Shown: in pieces, positions 31,583 to 43,652 of the stretch
How positions within the stretch are numbered: the stretch's first letter is position 1
How the letters are laid out: every line of letters starts with the position of its first letter
NCBI GenBank assembly: GCA_016709385.1
Contig: JADJMW010000021.1
Coordinates: forward strand, 62,001-126,000
Reading direction: 5' to 3'
DNA: 64,000 nt
Origin: Candidatus Rubrivivax defluviihabitans
Lineage (GTDB): Bacteria; Pseudomonadota; Gammaproteobacteria; Burkholderiales; Burkholderiaceae_C
The notes under the pieces: model-generated
The model's database searches: none
Told to the model about the DNA's origin: nothing
What the model saw: only the letters and a program-made list of their open reading frames with translations
Made by a program: the position numbers and the translations under genes

Positions 31583-31594
31583 ATTATGCATAAT
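31583..31594. promoter_or_regulatory. Palindromic operator candidate between gntR and mcm
   Basis: ATTATGCATAAT is a perfect 12-bp palindrome in an A+T-rich patch inside the 169-bp divergent gap. A second, overlapping palindrome ATAATTAT lies at 31580-31587. The right half contains CATAAT, which could be a -10 element for mcm, so binding would block transcription. It is assigned to the adjacent FadR-type regulator by position. Confidence 0.55.
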
Positions 31595-31698
31595 CCATCG
31601 CGCCCACCCGCGTCGGTTGCCGGGCGATGCAACGCCGGCCGCATCGCAACGGCCACGCCGCCGGCCCGCTCGGGGCCGATGACCGCAGGAGACTTGCC

Positions 31699-33867
<2,169 letters not shown>

Positions 33868-33899
33868 AAGCCCTTGCCAGTCCGCTGCAGGTCCAGCCC

Positions 33900-34757
33900 G
33901 TGCCGCCCCGCTTCGTCCTGCAGGCCGCCACGGCGGATGACTTCGAGGCCCTGCACGCACTGCGCCTGCGCGCCATGCGTCCGAGCCTGGAACGGTTGGG
34001 CCGCTACGACGAACCGCGCATCCGTGACGACCTGGCGCGCAGTTTCGATCCGGCGCCCATGCACCACATCGTGGTCGATGGCCGGCGCGTCGGCTTCGTC
34101 TCGCTGAAGACGCTGTCCCACGCGATGCGCCTGGACCACCTCTATATCGATCCGGCGGAGCAGGAGCACGGCTACGGCCATGAGGTGCTGGCTTGGGTGT
34201 GCGAGCAGGCCGACCGCGCGCAGTTGCCGGTGGAACTTTGTGCGCTGAAGGGCAGCGACGCCGTGCGCTTCTACCTGCGCCACGGCTTCGCGCTCACCGG
34301 CGAGGGCGATTGGGACTACGACTTCGTGCGTATGCCGCAGTCGGCCGGCGTGCGCACCGTGCGCGCCTGGTGGCAGGCGCTGCAGGCGCGCGACTGGACG
34401 CGCGCGACGGCCTTGTTGCGCAGCGACCTGCAGGTCGTGTGGTGGAGCAGCGGCGAATCCTTCGACGGCCCGGCGGGCTTCATCGAGGCACAGGCGCGTT
34501 ATCCCGAGGGCTGGACGATCCAGCTCGTGGAGGTTTCGCCGCTGCAGGACGGCCGCGTGGTGTCGGTGGCGCGCGTCGACCATCCGCCGCAGAGCTTCTT
34601 CGCCACCTCGTTCTTCCATCTGGAAGACGGGCTCGTCTTCGCCATCGACGAATACTGGGCCACCGTCGAAGCGCCGCCCGCCTGGCGTACGGCCGCCGCG
34701 CTGCCGGGCTGGCAGCGCGTGAGGCCCGAACACGACCCGCGGGCGCACACGCCATGA
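33900..34757 (+). CDS. GNAT acetyltransferase fused to a SnoaL-like domain
   Basis: This 285-residue two-domain protein has an N-terminal GNAT fold (about 1-145), with MRLDHLYIDPAEQEHGYGHEVL resembling the acetyl-CoA loop and AVRFYLRHGFALTGEGDWDY as the last strand-helix. A C-terminal NTF2/SnoaL-like domain (about 150-270) starts TVRAWWQALQARDW. The start is a GTG at 33900. Its stop overlaps meaB as ATGA, placing it in the mutase operon, but no link to propionate metabolism is evident. The substrate is unknown. Confidence 0.85.
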   Translation: MPPRFVLQAATADDFEALHALRLRAMRPSLERLGRYDEPRIRDDLARSFDPAPMHHIVVDGRRVGFVSLKTLSHAMRLDHLYIDPAEQEHGYGHEVLAWVCEQADRAQLPVELCALKGSDAVRFYLRHGFALTGEGDWDYDFVRMPQSAGVRTVRAWWQALQARDWTRATALLRSDLQVVWWSSGESFDGPAGFIEAQARYPEGWTIQLVEVSPLQDGRVVSVARVDHPPQSFFATSFFHLEDGLVFAIDEYWATVEAPPAWRTAAALPGWQRVRPEHDPRAHTP

Positions 34758-35752
34758 AGTCCCCCGCCTCCCTGCCCGCCGCCGACCAGGCCCTGGCCGA
34801 CGCGCTGCTGCATGGCGCCGGCCCGGCGCAGCGCCGCGCACTGGCCAAGATCATCACGCTGCTGGAATCCACCCGCGCCGACCACCGCACGCGCGCCGAC
34901 GAATTGCTGAATGCACTGCTGCCGGCCAGCGGACGTTCGTTCCGCCTGGGCATCAGCGGCGTGCCCGGTGTGGGCAAGAGCACCTTCATCGAAGCCCTGG
35001 GCCTGTTCCTCATCGAGCGCGGCCACCGCGTGGCGGTGCTCGCGGTGGACCCCAGTTCCAGCATCAGTGGTGGCTCGATCCTGGGCGACAAGACGCGCAT
35101 GGAACGGCTCAGTGTGCACGAGCGCGCCTTCATCCGCCCCAGCCCGGCGGCCGGCAACCTGGGCGGCGTGGCCGAGAAGACGCGCGAGTCCATGCTGGTG
35201 TGCGAAGCCGCCGGTTTCGACACCGTGATCGTCGAGACCGTCGGCGTGGGCCAGAGCGAGACCGCGGTCGCCGGCATGACCGACATGTTCGTGCTCATGC
35301 AACTGCCCAACGCCGGCGATGACCTGCAGGCCATCAAGAAGGGCGTGATGGAACTGGCCGACCTGGTGCTCATCAACAAGGCCGACCTCGACGAGGCCGC
35401 CGCCACGCGCGCGCGCGCCCAGATCACCAGCGCGCTGCGCCTCTTCGGCCCGCATGCCCAGGCCGCGGCGCAGGTGCTGCAGCTGAGTGCCCTGAAGGGT
35501 TCGGGGCTGGAAACATTCTGGCGTGCGGTGAGCACCTTCCGCGACCAGCGCAGGGCTGGTGGCCAGCTCGTGCAGCGCCGCCGCCAGCAGGACCGGGCCT
35601 GGATGTGGGAGCGCGTGGAAGCCGGGCTGCGCCAGCGCTTCCGCCAGCACCCGGCGGTGCGCACGGCGCTGCCGGGTTTCATCGACGACGTGGAAGGTGG
35701 CCGACTGGCCGCATCGGTGGCCGCGCGGCGGCTGCTGGACCTGATGGATTGA
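34754..35752 (+). CDS. meaB: Methylmalonyl Co-A mutase-associated GTPase MeaB
   Basis: MeaB is a G3E GTPase that protects the mutase and gates delivery of adenosylcobalamin. The 332-residue protein has the P-loop GISGVPGVGKSTFIE near residue 66, the Mg-binding VDPSSSISGGSILGDKTRM, ETVGVGQSE, and the guanine motif NKAD in LVLINKADLDE. It is older-named ArgK. It is coupled to the preceding GNAT-SnoaL gene and followed 23 bp later by pccB. Confidence 0.96.
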   Translation: MKSPASLPAADQALADALLHGAGPAQRRALAKIITLLESTRADHRTRADELLNALLPASGRSFRLGISGVPGVGKSTFIEALGLFLIERGHRVAVLAVDPSSSISGGSILGDKTRMERLSVHERAFIRPSPAAGNLGGVAEKTRESMLVCEAAGFDTVIVETVGVGQSETAVAGMTDMFVLMQLPNAGDDLQAIKKGVMELADLVLINKADLDEAAATRARAQITSALRLFGPHAQAAAQVLQLSALKGSGLETFWRAVSTFRDQRRAGGQLVQRRRQQDRAWMWERVEAGLRQRFRQHPAVRTALPGFIDDVEGGRLAASVAARRLLDLMD

Positions 35753-35775
35753 CGAACGAACGAGGAGAAGACGAC

Positions 35776-37308
35776 ATGCACGACATCATCGAACAGCTCG
35801 AGCGCAAGCGGGCGCTGGCCCGCCTGGGCGGGGGCGAAAAGCGCATCGACGCCCAGCACGCCAAGGGCAAGCTCACCGCGCGCGAGCGGCTGGAACTGCT
35901 CTTCGACGAAGGCACGTTCGAGGAATGGGACATGTTCGTCGAGCACCGCTGCGGCGACTTCGGCATGCAGGACAACAAGATTCCGGGCGATGGTGTCGTC
36001 ACCGGCTACGGCATGATCAACGGCCGCCTGGTCTTCGTCTTCAGCCAGGACTTCACCGTCTTCGGCGGCGCGCTGAGCGAAGCGCATGCCGAGAAGATCT
36101 GCAAGATCATGGACCAGGCCATGAAGGTGGGCGCACCCGTGATCGGTCTCAACGACAGCGGCGGCGCGCGCATCCAGGAAGGCGTGGCCTCGCTGGGCGG
36201 TTATGCCGAGGTCTTCCAGCGCAACGTGATGGCCAGCGGCGTGGTCCCGCAGATCAGCCTCATCATGGGCCCTTGCGCCGGCGGCGCGGTGTATTCGCCG
36301 GCCATGACCGATTTCATCTTCATGGTCAAGGACAGCAGCTACATGTTCGTCACCGGCCCCGAGGTGGTGAAGACCGTGACACACGAGGAAGTCACCGCCG
36401 AGGAACTGGGCGGCGCCATCACGCACAACACCAAGAGCGGTGTCGCCGACCTGGCATTCGAGAACGACGTCGAGGCCATCCTGATGACGCGGCGCCTGTT
36501 CAACTACCTGCCGCTGAACAACCGCGAGAAGCCGCCGGTGCGCCGCAGCGGCGACCCGGCCGAACGGCTGGACCATTCGCTGGACACGCTGGTGCCCGAC
36601 AACCCGAACAAGCCCTACGACATCAAGGAGCTGATCTACAAGGTGGTGGACGACGGCGACTTCTTCGAGCTGCAGCGCGACCAGGCGCGCAATATCGTCA
36701 TCGGCTTCGGACGGCTCGACGGCCAGCCGGTGGGCATCGTCGCCAACAACCCGCTGGTGCTGGCCGGCTGCCTGGACATCCGCAGCAGCATCAAGGCGGC
36801 GCGCTTCGTGCGCTTCTGCGACGCCTTCAATATCCCGGTGGTGACCTTCGTCGACGTGCCCGGCTTCATGCCCGGCACGGCGCAGGAATACGGCGGCATC
36901 ATCCGCCACGGCGCCAAGCTGCTGTATGCCTATGCCGAGTGCACGGTGCCCAAGGTGACGGTGATCACGCGCAAGGCCTACGGCGGCGCCTACGACGTGA
37001 TGAGCTCCAAGCACCTGCGCGGCGACGTCAATTTCGCCTGGCCCAATGCCGAGATTGCCGTGATGGGTGCCAAGGGCGCGGTGGAGATCATCTTCCGCGA
37101 GGACAAGGCCGACCCGGCCAAGCTGGCGGCACGCGAGGCCGAATACAAGGCGCGCTTCGCCAACCCCTTCGTGGCCGGCGCGCGCGGCTATATCGACGAC
37201 GTGATCCAGCCGCACGAGACGCGCAAGCGCATCTGCCGCAGCCTGGCCATGCTGCGCGACAAGAGGCTCGACAACCCCTGGCGCAAGCACGGGAATATTC
37301 CACTGTAG
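35776..37308 (+). CDS. pccB: Propionyl-CoA carboxylase beta subunit (carboxyltransferase)
   Basis: PccB transfers carboxyl from biotin to propionyl-CoA, giving methylmalonyl-CoA. The 510-residue protein has both crotonase-like halves: GLNDSGGARIQEGV and MGPCAGGAVYSPAMTDF in the first, and DVPGFMPGTAQEYGGIIRHG and RKAYGGAYDVMSSK in the second. These are the oxyanion and biotin-pocket motifs of acyl-CoA carboxyltransferases. The ATG at 35776 follows GAGGAGAAG. The partner alpha subunit lies about 0.9 kb downstream, after an inserted toxin-antitoxin pair. Confidence 0.95.
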   Translation: MHDIIEQLERKRALARLGGGEKRIDAQHAKGKLTARERLELLFDEGTFEEWDMFVEHRCGDFGMQDNKIPGDGVVTGYGMINGRLVFVFSQDFTVFGGALSEAHAEKICKIMDQAMKVGAPVIGLNDSGGARIQEGVASLGGYAEVFQRNVMASGVVPQISLIMGPCAGGAVYSPAMTDFIFMVKDSSYMFVTGPEVVKTVTHEEVTAEELGGAITHNTKSGVADLAFENDVEAILMTRRLFNYLPLNNREKPPVRRSGDPAERLDHSLDTLVPDNPNKPYDIKELIYKVVDDGDFFELQRDQARNIVIGFGRLDGQPVGIVANNPLVLAGCLDIRSSIKAARFVRFCDAFNIPVVTFVDVPGFMPGTAQEYGGIIRHGAKLLYAYAECTVPKVTVITRKAYGGAYDVMSSKHLRGDVNFAWPNAEIAVMGAKGAVEIIFREDKADPAKLAAREAEYKARFANPFVAGARGYIDDVIQPHETRKRICRSLAMLRDKRLDNPWRKHGNIPL

Positions 37309-37309
37309 C

Positions 37310-37329
37310 TCCTTACAATGAAGTAAGGA
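37310..37329. promoter_or_regulatory. Palindrome overlapping the antitoxin promoter region
   Basis: TCCTTAC and GTAAGGA form a 7-bp inverted repeat around a 6-base spacer, directly after the pccB stop and 17 bp before the antitoxin ATG. TACAAT at 37314-37319, a good -10 sequence, lies inside it. This is the expected layout of an autoregulatory operator bound by the AbrB-type antitoxin. I see no clear -35. Confidence 0.5.
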
Positions 37330-37345
37330 ATTGACGGAGATCCCG

Positions 37346-37621
37346 ATGCCCACCGCCACGCTCACCAGCAAGGGCCAGATCACCATCCCGGCAGAGGTGC
37401 GCCGCGAGCTCAACGTCGGAACGGGCGACCGCATCGAGTTCGTGCAGGTCGAACCCGGACGCTACGAGGTGGTCGCGGCCACGCGCTCGGTGCGCGAACT
37501 GAAGGGCCTGTTTGGCCCGGCCCGGCGGACCGTGAGCATCGACGAGATGAACCGCACCATCGCCGAACGCGCGGCCTCGGCCGGATTGCGGGTGGCTCCC
37601 AAGGGAAGGCGAGCCAGGTGA
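37346..37621 (+). CDS. AbrB/MazE-fold antitoxin
   Basis: This 91-residue protein has an N-terminal SpoVT/AbrB swapped-hairpin domain (TLTSKGQITIPAEVRREL and GDRIEFVQ). Its C-terminal tail, RTVSIDEMNRTIAERAA, is where such antitoxins bind the toxin. A CGGAGA site precedes the ATG at 37346. Its stop overlaps the toxin start as GTGA. With the following PIN gene it forms a type II VapBC-like module between pccB and pccA. Autoregulation via the palindrome at 37310-37329 is inferred. Confidence 0.9.
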   Translation: MPTATLTSKGQITIPAEVRRELNVGTGDRIEFVQVEPGRYEVVAATRSVRELKGLFGPARRTVSIDEMNRTIAERAASAGLRVAPKGRRAR

Positions 37622-38013
37622 TCGGCCTCGATACCAACGTGCTGGCCCGGTACGTGATGCAGGACGATCCGCGGCAGTCGCCCCGGGCGACGCGCCTGAT
37701 GGAATCGCTCAGCGCCGAGGCGCCCGGTTTCGTGTCCGTGGTGACGCTGGTGGAACTCGTCTGGGTCTTGTCGGGCAGTTACGGCCTGAATCGCGCCCAG
37801 GTGGCCACGGTGCTCGAGACCTTGCTGCGCAGCCGGGAACTGGTCATCGACCGTGCCGAAGCCGTTGCGCATTCGCTGGGCCGTTTCGGCTCGGCGGGCG
37901 CCGACTTCGCGGATGCGCTGATCGAGCGCATCGCGGCGGCTGCCGGTTGCGGCCTGACGATGACTTTCGACGTCGGCGCCGCAAGGGCCGCCGGCATGAC
38001 GCTGGTGCCTTGA
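37618..38013 (+). CDS. PIN-domain ribonuclease toxin, VapC-like
   Basis: This 131-residue PIN protein opens MIGLDTNVLARYVMQDD with the first catalytic aspartate (D5). It carries an acidic residue in VTLVELVWVL, the third in GADFADALIERIA, and a terminal TFDVGAARAAGM. These are the metal-binding carboxylates of VapC-type tRNA or rRNA endoribonucleases. It starts with GTG overlapping the antitoxin stop. All active-site acids appear present, so it should be active. Confidence 0.9.
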   Translation: MIGLDTNVLARYVMQDDPRQSPRATRLMESLSAEAPGFVSVVTLVELVWVLSGSYGLNRAQVATVLETLLRSRELVIDRAEAVAHSLGRFGSAGADFADALIERIAAAAGCGLTMTFDVGAARAAGMTLVP

Positions 38014-38017
38014 AGCG

Positions 38018-38232
38018 ATGGCGGCCAACGTCGACACAGCGCGAGGCCTGGCTCGATTCGCCGGGCGACACGGGGCGTTGTTGGGTCGCATTCAACTCAT
38101 CCGCAAGCGCAAGTCCGCCGGAGGCGGCGAGCAGTTCGTGCGCCTGGATATCAATCGCGTGGAGACGATGCAAGGCCTGCTGCTGGTGAAGCACGCATCA
38201 CAACTCGACGCTCTCTTCGATGGAGTTCACTG

Positions 38233-38233
<1 letters not shown>
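38018..38233 (+). CDS. Small hypothetical protein coupled to pccA
   Basis: This 71-residue basic frame starts with ATG five bases after the toxin gene and ends in a TGATG overlap with the pccA start. That layout suggests it is translated and coupled. The sequence (LLGRIQLIRKRKSAGGGEQF and VETMQGLLLVKHASQLDALF) matches no family I recognise. It has no signal peptide or membrane segment. It could be a genuine small protein, a decayed fragment, or leader coding that feeds ribosomes to pccA. Confidence 0.4.
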
Positions 38234-40259
<2,026 letters not shown>

Positions 40260-40260
<1 letters not shown>

Positions 40261-40727
40261 TGACGAACGACAAACCCTTTCGCATCCTGGGCTTGCAGCA
40301 GGTAGCCATTGGCGGGCCCAGCAAGAAGCGGCTGCGTGCGCTGTGGGTCGACATCTTCGGCCTGTCCATCACCACCACCTTCGCCAGCGAGCGCGAGAAC
40401 GTCGACGAGGACGTGTGTGCACTGGGCCGCGGCCCGCATGCGGTGGAAGTGGACCTGATGCAGCCGCTGGACCCCGAGAAGAAGCCTGCCGTGCATGCCA
40501 CGCCGCTGAACCACGTGGGCCTGTGGGTCGACGACCTGCCCCAGGCGGTGGCGTGGATGGCGGCGCATGGTGTGCGCTTCGCGCCCGGTGGCATCCGCAA
40601 GGGCGCCACCGGCCACGACATCTGCTTCATCCACCCCAAAGGCAACGAGGAATTCCCGCTCGGCGGCGAAGGCGTGCTGATCGAACTGGTGCAGGCGCCG
40701 CCCGAGGTGATCGCGGCGCTTTCGTAG
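40260..40727 (+). CDS. VOC family protein, probable methylmalonyl-CoA epimerase
   Basis: This 155-residue vicinal-oxygen-chelate protein has paired beta-alpha-beta units: ILGLQQVAIGGPSKKRLRAL in the first half and TPLNHVGLWVDDLPQAVAWM in the second. A closing GEGVLIELVQAPPEV carries the metal-binding glutamate. The end LIELVQ and the position immediately after pccA, in an operon with mcm, make methylmalonyl-CoA epimerase (Mce) the most likely role. It could be another VOC enzyme, because the sequence between the halves is divergent. Confidence 0.8.
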
Positions 40728-40735
40728 ACCCGAGT

Positions 40736-41089
40736 TCAGGCCATCTTCACCGCGGTGCCGCTGACGGCGACCATCAGCATGCCGTTGGTTTCGCCCAGCA
40801 CCTCGTAGTCGAAGTCGATGCCGACCACGCCATCGGCACCCACCTCGCGAGCAGCGGCGATCATGTCCTGCAGCGCCGCGTCGCGCGCGCCCGACAGCGC
40901 GCGCTCGTAGCCGCCGGCGCGGCCGCCGACGACGTCGCGCACCGACGAGAACATGTCGCGGAAGAGATTGGCGCCGATGATGGCTTCGCCATTGACGAGG
41001 CCGAGAAATTTGGCGATGCGTGCGCCTTCGCCGGCGGGCACGACGGTGGCGAGAAAAAAGCCTTCGTCGGTTTTCGAGAACCAGCCCAT
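40736..41089 (-). CDS. YbjQ family (heavy-metal-binding domain) protein
   Basis: This 117-residue protein resembles the YbjQ/DUF74 family: GARIAKFLGLVNGEAIIGAN near the N-terminus, GGRAGGYERALSGARDAALQDM in the middle, and GADGVVGIDFDYEVLG at the end, which form the pentamer-building beta-alpha fold. An AGGAGT site lies upstream of the ATG at 41089, which excludes a longer start at 41161. It is convergent with the end of the propionate operon, 8 bp away. No function is established for the family. Confidence 0.88.
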   Translation of the reverse strand: MGWFSKTDEGFFLATVVPAGEGARIAKFLGLVNGEAIIGANLFRDMFSSVRDVVGGRAGGYERALSGARDAALQDMIAAAREVGADGVVGIDFDYEVLGETNGMLMVAVSGTAVKMA

Positions 41090-41221
41090 GAGCCACTCCT
41101 GTCGTTGGTTGATCATCATGCCTGCGCTGGCGTGTCCGGCTCGTTCGGCAAGCCCGGACACTCCCTGCGGGCACCGGTGTCGGCGCTACAGTCTTTCTCT
41201 TCCGCATCGTCGAGACCCGCC

Positions 41222-41923
41222 ATGAACCTCACGTCCTACCTTGAACAGCTGCTGAAGACGGGCACGTCCGCGCTCGGCCAGGCCACGTCCGGCATGCAGC
41301 CGGGTGACGGCCGCAAATATGCCACCGGCGCGGCGGTGGGCGGGGTGCTGGGCCTGCTGCTGGGCAGCAAGAGCGGCCGCCGCATGGGCAGCAAGGCGCT
41401 GAAGGCGGGCAGTGTGGTGGCCCTGGGTGCGCTGGCCTGGAAAGCCTATGGCGACTGGCAGCGGCAGAATGCCGCCACGGCTCCCAGCGCCGCGCCGGGT
41501 GCCTTGCCCGGTGCCGCACCCGGTGCCGCCTTGCCGGCGCCGGCCAGCTTTGCCGCCTTGCCCGCACCGCAACTGGAAATGCACAGCCGTGCCATGCTCA
41601 AGGCGCTGATCGCCGCCGCCAAGTCCGACGGCCACATGGACGACGCCGAGCGTGGCCAGGTCGAGGAGGTCCTGCACCGCCTGAATGCCGACCCCGAGAC
41701 GCGGACCTGGGTCGACACCGAACTGCGCCGCCCGGTGGACCCGGCCGACGTGGCCGCCGCCGCCACCAGTCCCGAGCTGGCCGCCGAGATCTACCTGGCC
41801 AGCGTGCTGGTGGTGGACGACACCACGGTGATGGAGCGCGCCTACCTGGACGAACTGGCGCGCCGGCTGCAGCTGGCGCCGGGGCTGAAGGCTGAACTGG
41901 AATCGCGCGCGGCCGCGGCCTGA
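41222..41923 (+). CDS. DUF533 (YebE-like, TerB-fold) protein
   Basis: This 233-residue protein has an N-terminal glycine-rich, possibly membrane-associated segment (ATGAAVGGVLGLLLGSKSG), an Ala/Pro-rich linker (about 85-115), and a C-terminal TerB-like helical domain with LEMHSRAMLKALIAAAKSDG and DGHMDDAERGQV. The acidic pair in the latter is the typical TerB metal-binding pattern. It matches DUF533/YebE, proteins of unknown role linked to envelope stress in enterobacteria. Confidence 0.87.
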   Translation: MNLTSYLEQLLKTGTSALGQATSGMQPGDGRKYATGAAVGGVLGLLLGSKSGRRMGSKALKAGSVVALGALAWKAYGDWQRQNAATAPSAAPGALPGAAPGAALPAPASFAALPAPQLEMHSRAMLKALIAAAKSDGHMDDAERGQVEEVLHRLNADPETRTWVDTELRRPVDPADVAAAATSPELAAEIYLASVLVVDDTTVMERAYLDELARRLQLAPGLKAELESRAAAA

Positions 41924-42069
41924 AGCCCTGCGCCGCGCCCGGTGGCGCCCAGCCGTGGCTCACTGCACGAGCCATCGAGGCGTGAGGGCGGCTGCCGACT
42001 GGCGCAGACCCTGGCCGGAGCGCCTGGGCGCGATGCGGGACAATCGCAGGCTTGGAGGTTGACCGCAAG

Positions 42070-43491
42070 ATGGCCCGAACCCTGTACGACAAGCTGTGGG
42101 ACGAACATGTCGTCCACACCGAGGAAGACGGCACCGCCGTGCTCTATATCGACCGCCACCTGGTGCACGAGGTGACCAGCCCGCAGGCCTTCGAAGGGCT
42201 GCGGCTGGCCGGGCGCAAGGTCTGGCGCGTGAGCTCCATCGTTGCCACCGCCGACCACAATACGCCCACCACCGGCTGGGCCGACGGCTACGACGGCATC
42301 AAGGACCCGATCAGCAAGCTGCAGATCACGACGCTGGATGCCAATATCCAGGCCAGCGGCGCGGCGGCCTATTTCCCCTTCCTGGACAAGCGCCAGGGCA
42401 TCGTGCACGTCATCGGCCCGGAAAACGGTGCCACGCTGCCGGGCATGACCGTCGTCTGCGGCGATTCGCACACCAGCACCCACGGTGCCTTCGGCGCGCT
42501 GGCGCACGGCATCGGCACCAGCGAGGTCGAGCATGTGATGGCCACGCAGACCCTGCTGGCCAAGAAGGCGAAGAACATGCTGGTGCGCGTGGAAGGCGTG
42601 CTGGGTACCGGCGTCACGGCCAAGGACGTGGTGCTGGCCATCATCGGCAGGATCGGCACCGCCGGCGGCACCGGCTACACCGTCGAATTCGGCGGTTCGG
42701 CGATTCGCAGCCTCAGCATGGAAGGCCGCATGACGGTGTGCAACATGGCCATCGAGGCCGGTGCCCGCGCCGGGCTGGTGGCGGTGGACGAGAAGACGAT
42801 TGCCTACTGCAAGGGTCGGCTCTTTGCGCCCACGGGCCTGGCCTGGGATCAGGCGGTGGCCCACTGGCGCACGCTGCAGTCCGACCCCGGCGCAAAGTGG
42901 GACGCCGTGGTGGAGCTCGACGCGGCCCAGATCCAGCCGCAGGTGACCTGGGGCACCAGCCCGGAAATGGTGCTGCCGGTGGACGGCCGCGTGCCCGACC
43001 CCGACAAGGAAAGGGACGCCGTCAAGCGCGGCGCCATCGAGCGTGCGCTGGCCTACATGGGTCTGCAGCCGAACAAGGCCATCACCGACATCCGCATCGA
43101 CAAGGTCTTCATCGGCAGCTGCACCAACAGCCGCATCGAGGACCTCCGCGCCGCCGCCGGGGTGGTCAAGCGCAGCGGCAGCCGGGTGGCGAACAACGTG
43201 AAGCTGGCGCTGGTGGTGCCGGGTTCGGGCCAGGTCAAGGCGCAGGCCGAAGCCGAAGGGCTGCACGAGATCTTCCGCGCCGCCGGCTTCGAGTGGCGTG
43301 AACCCGGCTGCAGCATGTGCCTGGCCATGAATGCCGACCGGCTGGAGCCTGGCGAGCGCTGCGCCAGCACCAGCAACCGCAATTTCGAAGGCCGCCAGGG
43401 CGCGGGCGGCCGCACCCACCTGGTCAGCCCGGCGATGGCCGCGGCGGCCGCGCTGGCCGGGCATTTCGTCGACGTGCGGCGCATGGCCTGA
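42070..43491 (+). CDS. leuC: 3-isopropylmalate dehydratase large subunit
   Basis: LeuC with LeuD isomerises 2- to 3-isopropylmalate in leucine synthesis. The 473-residue aconitase-family protein has DHNTPTTGW, VVCGDSHTSTHGAFGALA, and the three [4Fe-4S] cysteines in IGSCTNSRIEDLR and PGCSMCLAMN. A GGAGG site lies about 12 bases before the ATG at 42070, which is preferred to the in-frame TTG at 42052. It is first in leuC-entericidin-leuD-leuB. Confidence 0.97.
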   Translation: MARTLYDKLWDEHVVHTEEDGTAVLYIDRHLVHEVTSPQAFEGLRLAGRKVWRVSSIVATADHNTPTTGWADGYDGIKDPISKLQITTLDANIQASGAAAYFPFLDKRQGIVHVIGPENGATLPGMTVVCGDSHTSTHGAFGALAHGIGTSEVEHVMATQTLLAKKAKNMLVRVEGVLGTGVTAKDVVLAIIGRIGTAGGTGYTVEFGGSAIRSLSMEGRMTVCNMAIEAGARAGLVAVDEKTIAYCKGRLFAPTGLAWDQAVAHWRTLQSDPGAKWDAVVELDAAQIQPQVTWGTSPEMVLPVDGRVPDPDKERDAVKRGAIERALAYMGLQPNKAITDIRIDKVFIGSCTNSRIEDLRAAAGVVKRSGSRVANNVKLALVVPGSGQVKAQAEAEGLHEIFRAAGFEWREPGCSMCLAMNADRLEPGERCASTSNRNFEGRQGAGGRTHLVSPAMAAAAALAGHFVDVRRMA

Positions 43492-43503
43492 AGGAGAGAA
43501 CCG

Positions 43504-43644
43504 ATGACGACGCGACTATTGATCACCCTCGCAGCACTGCTCGCCGTGCTCGGGCTGGGTGGGTGCAACACGATCGAAGGCCTGGGCAAGGACATCTCGC
43601 AAGCCGGCGACGCCATCGAGAGTACCGCCAGGAAGAGCAAATAG
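43504..43644 (+). CDS. Entericidin A/B-family small lipoprotein
   Basis: This 46-residue frame encodes a lipoprotein signal MTTRLLITLAALLAVLGLGG ending at a lipobox cysteine (LGGC). The mature part, NTIEGLGKDISQAGDAIEST, is the entericidin signature, so it is likely attached to a membrane. A GGAGAG site lies 6-7 bases before the ATG. It sits between leuC and leuD with short gaps on both sides. Entericidins are toxin/antidote-like in E. coli, but the solitary Burkholderiales copies have no proven role. Confidence 0.88.
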   Translation: MTTRLLITLAALLAVLGLGGCNTIEGLGKDISQAGDAIESTARKSK

Positions 43645-43652
43645 ACCCCGCC

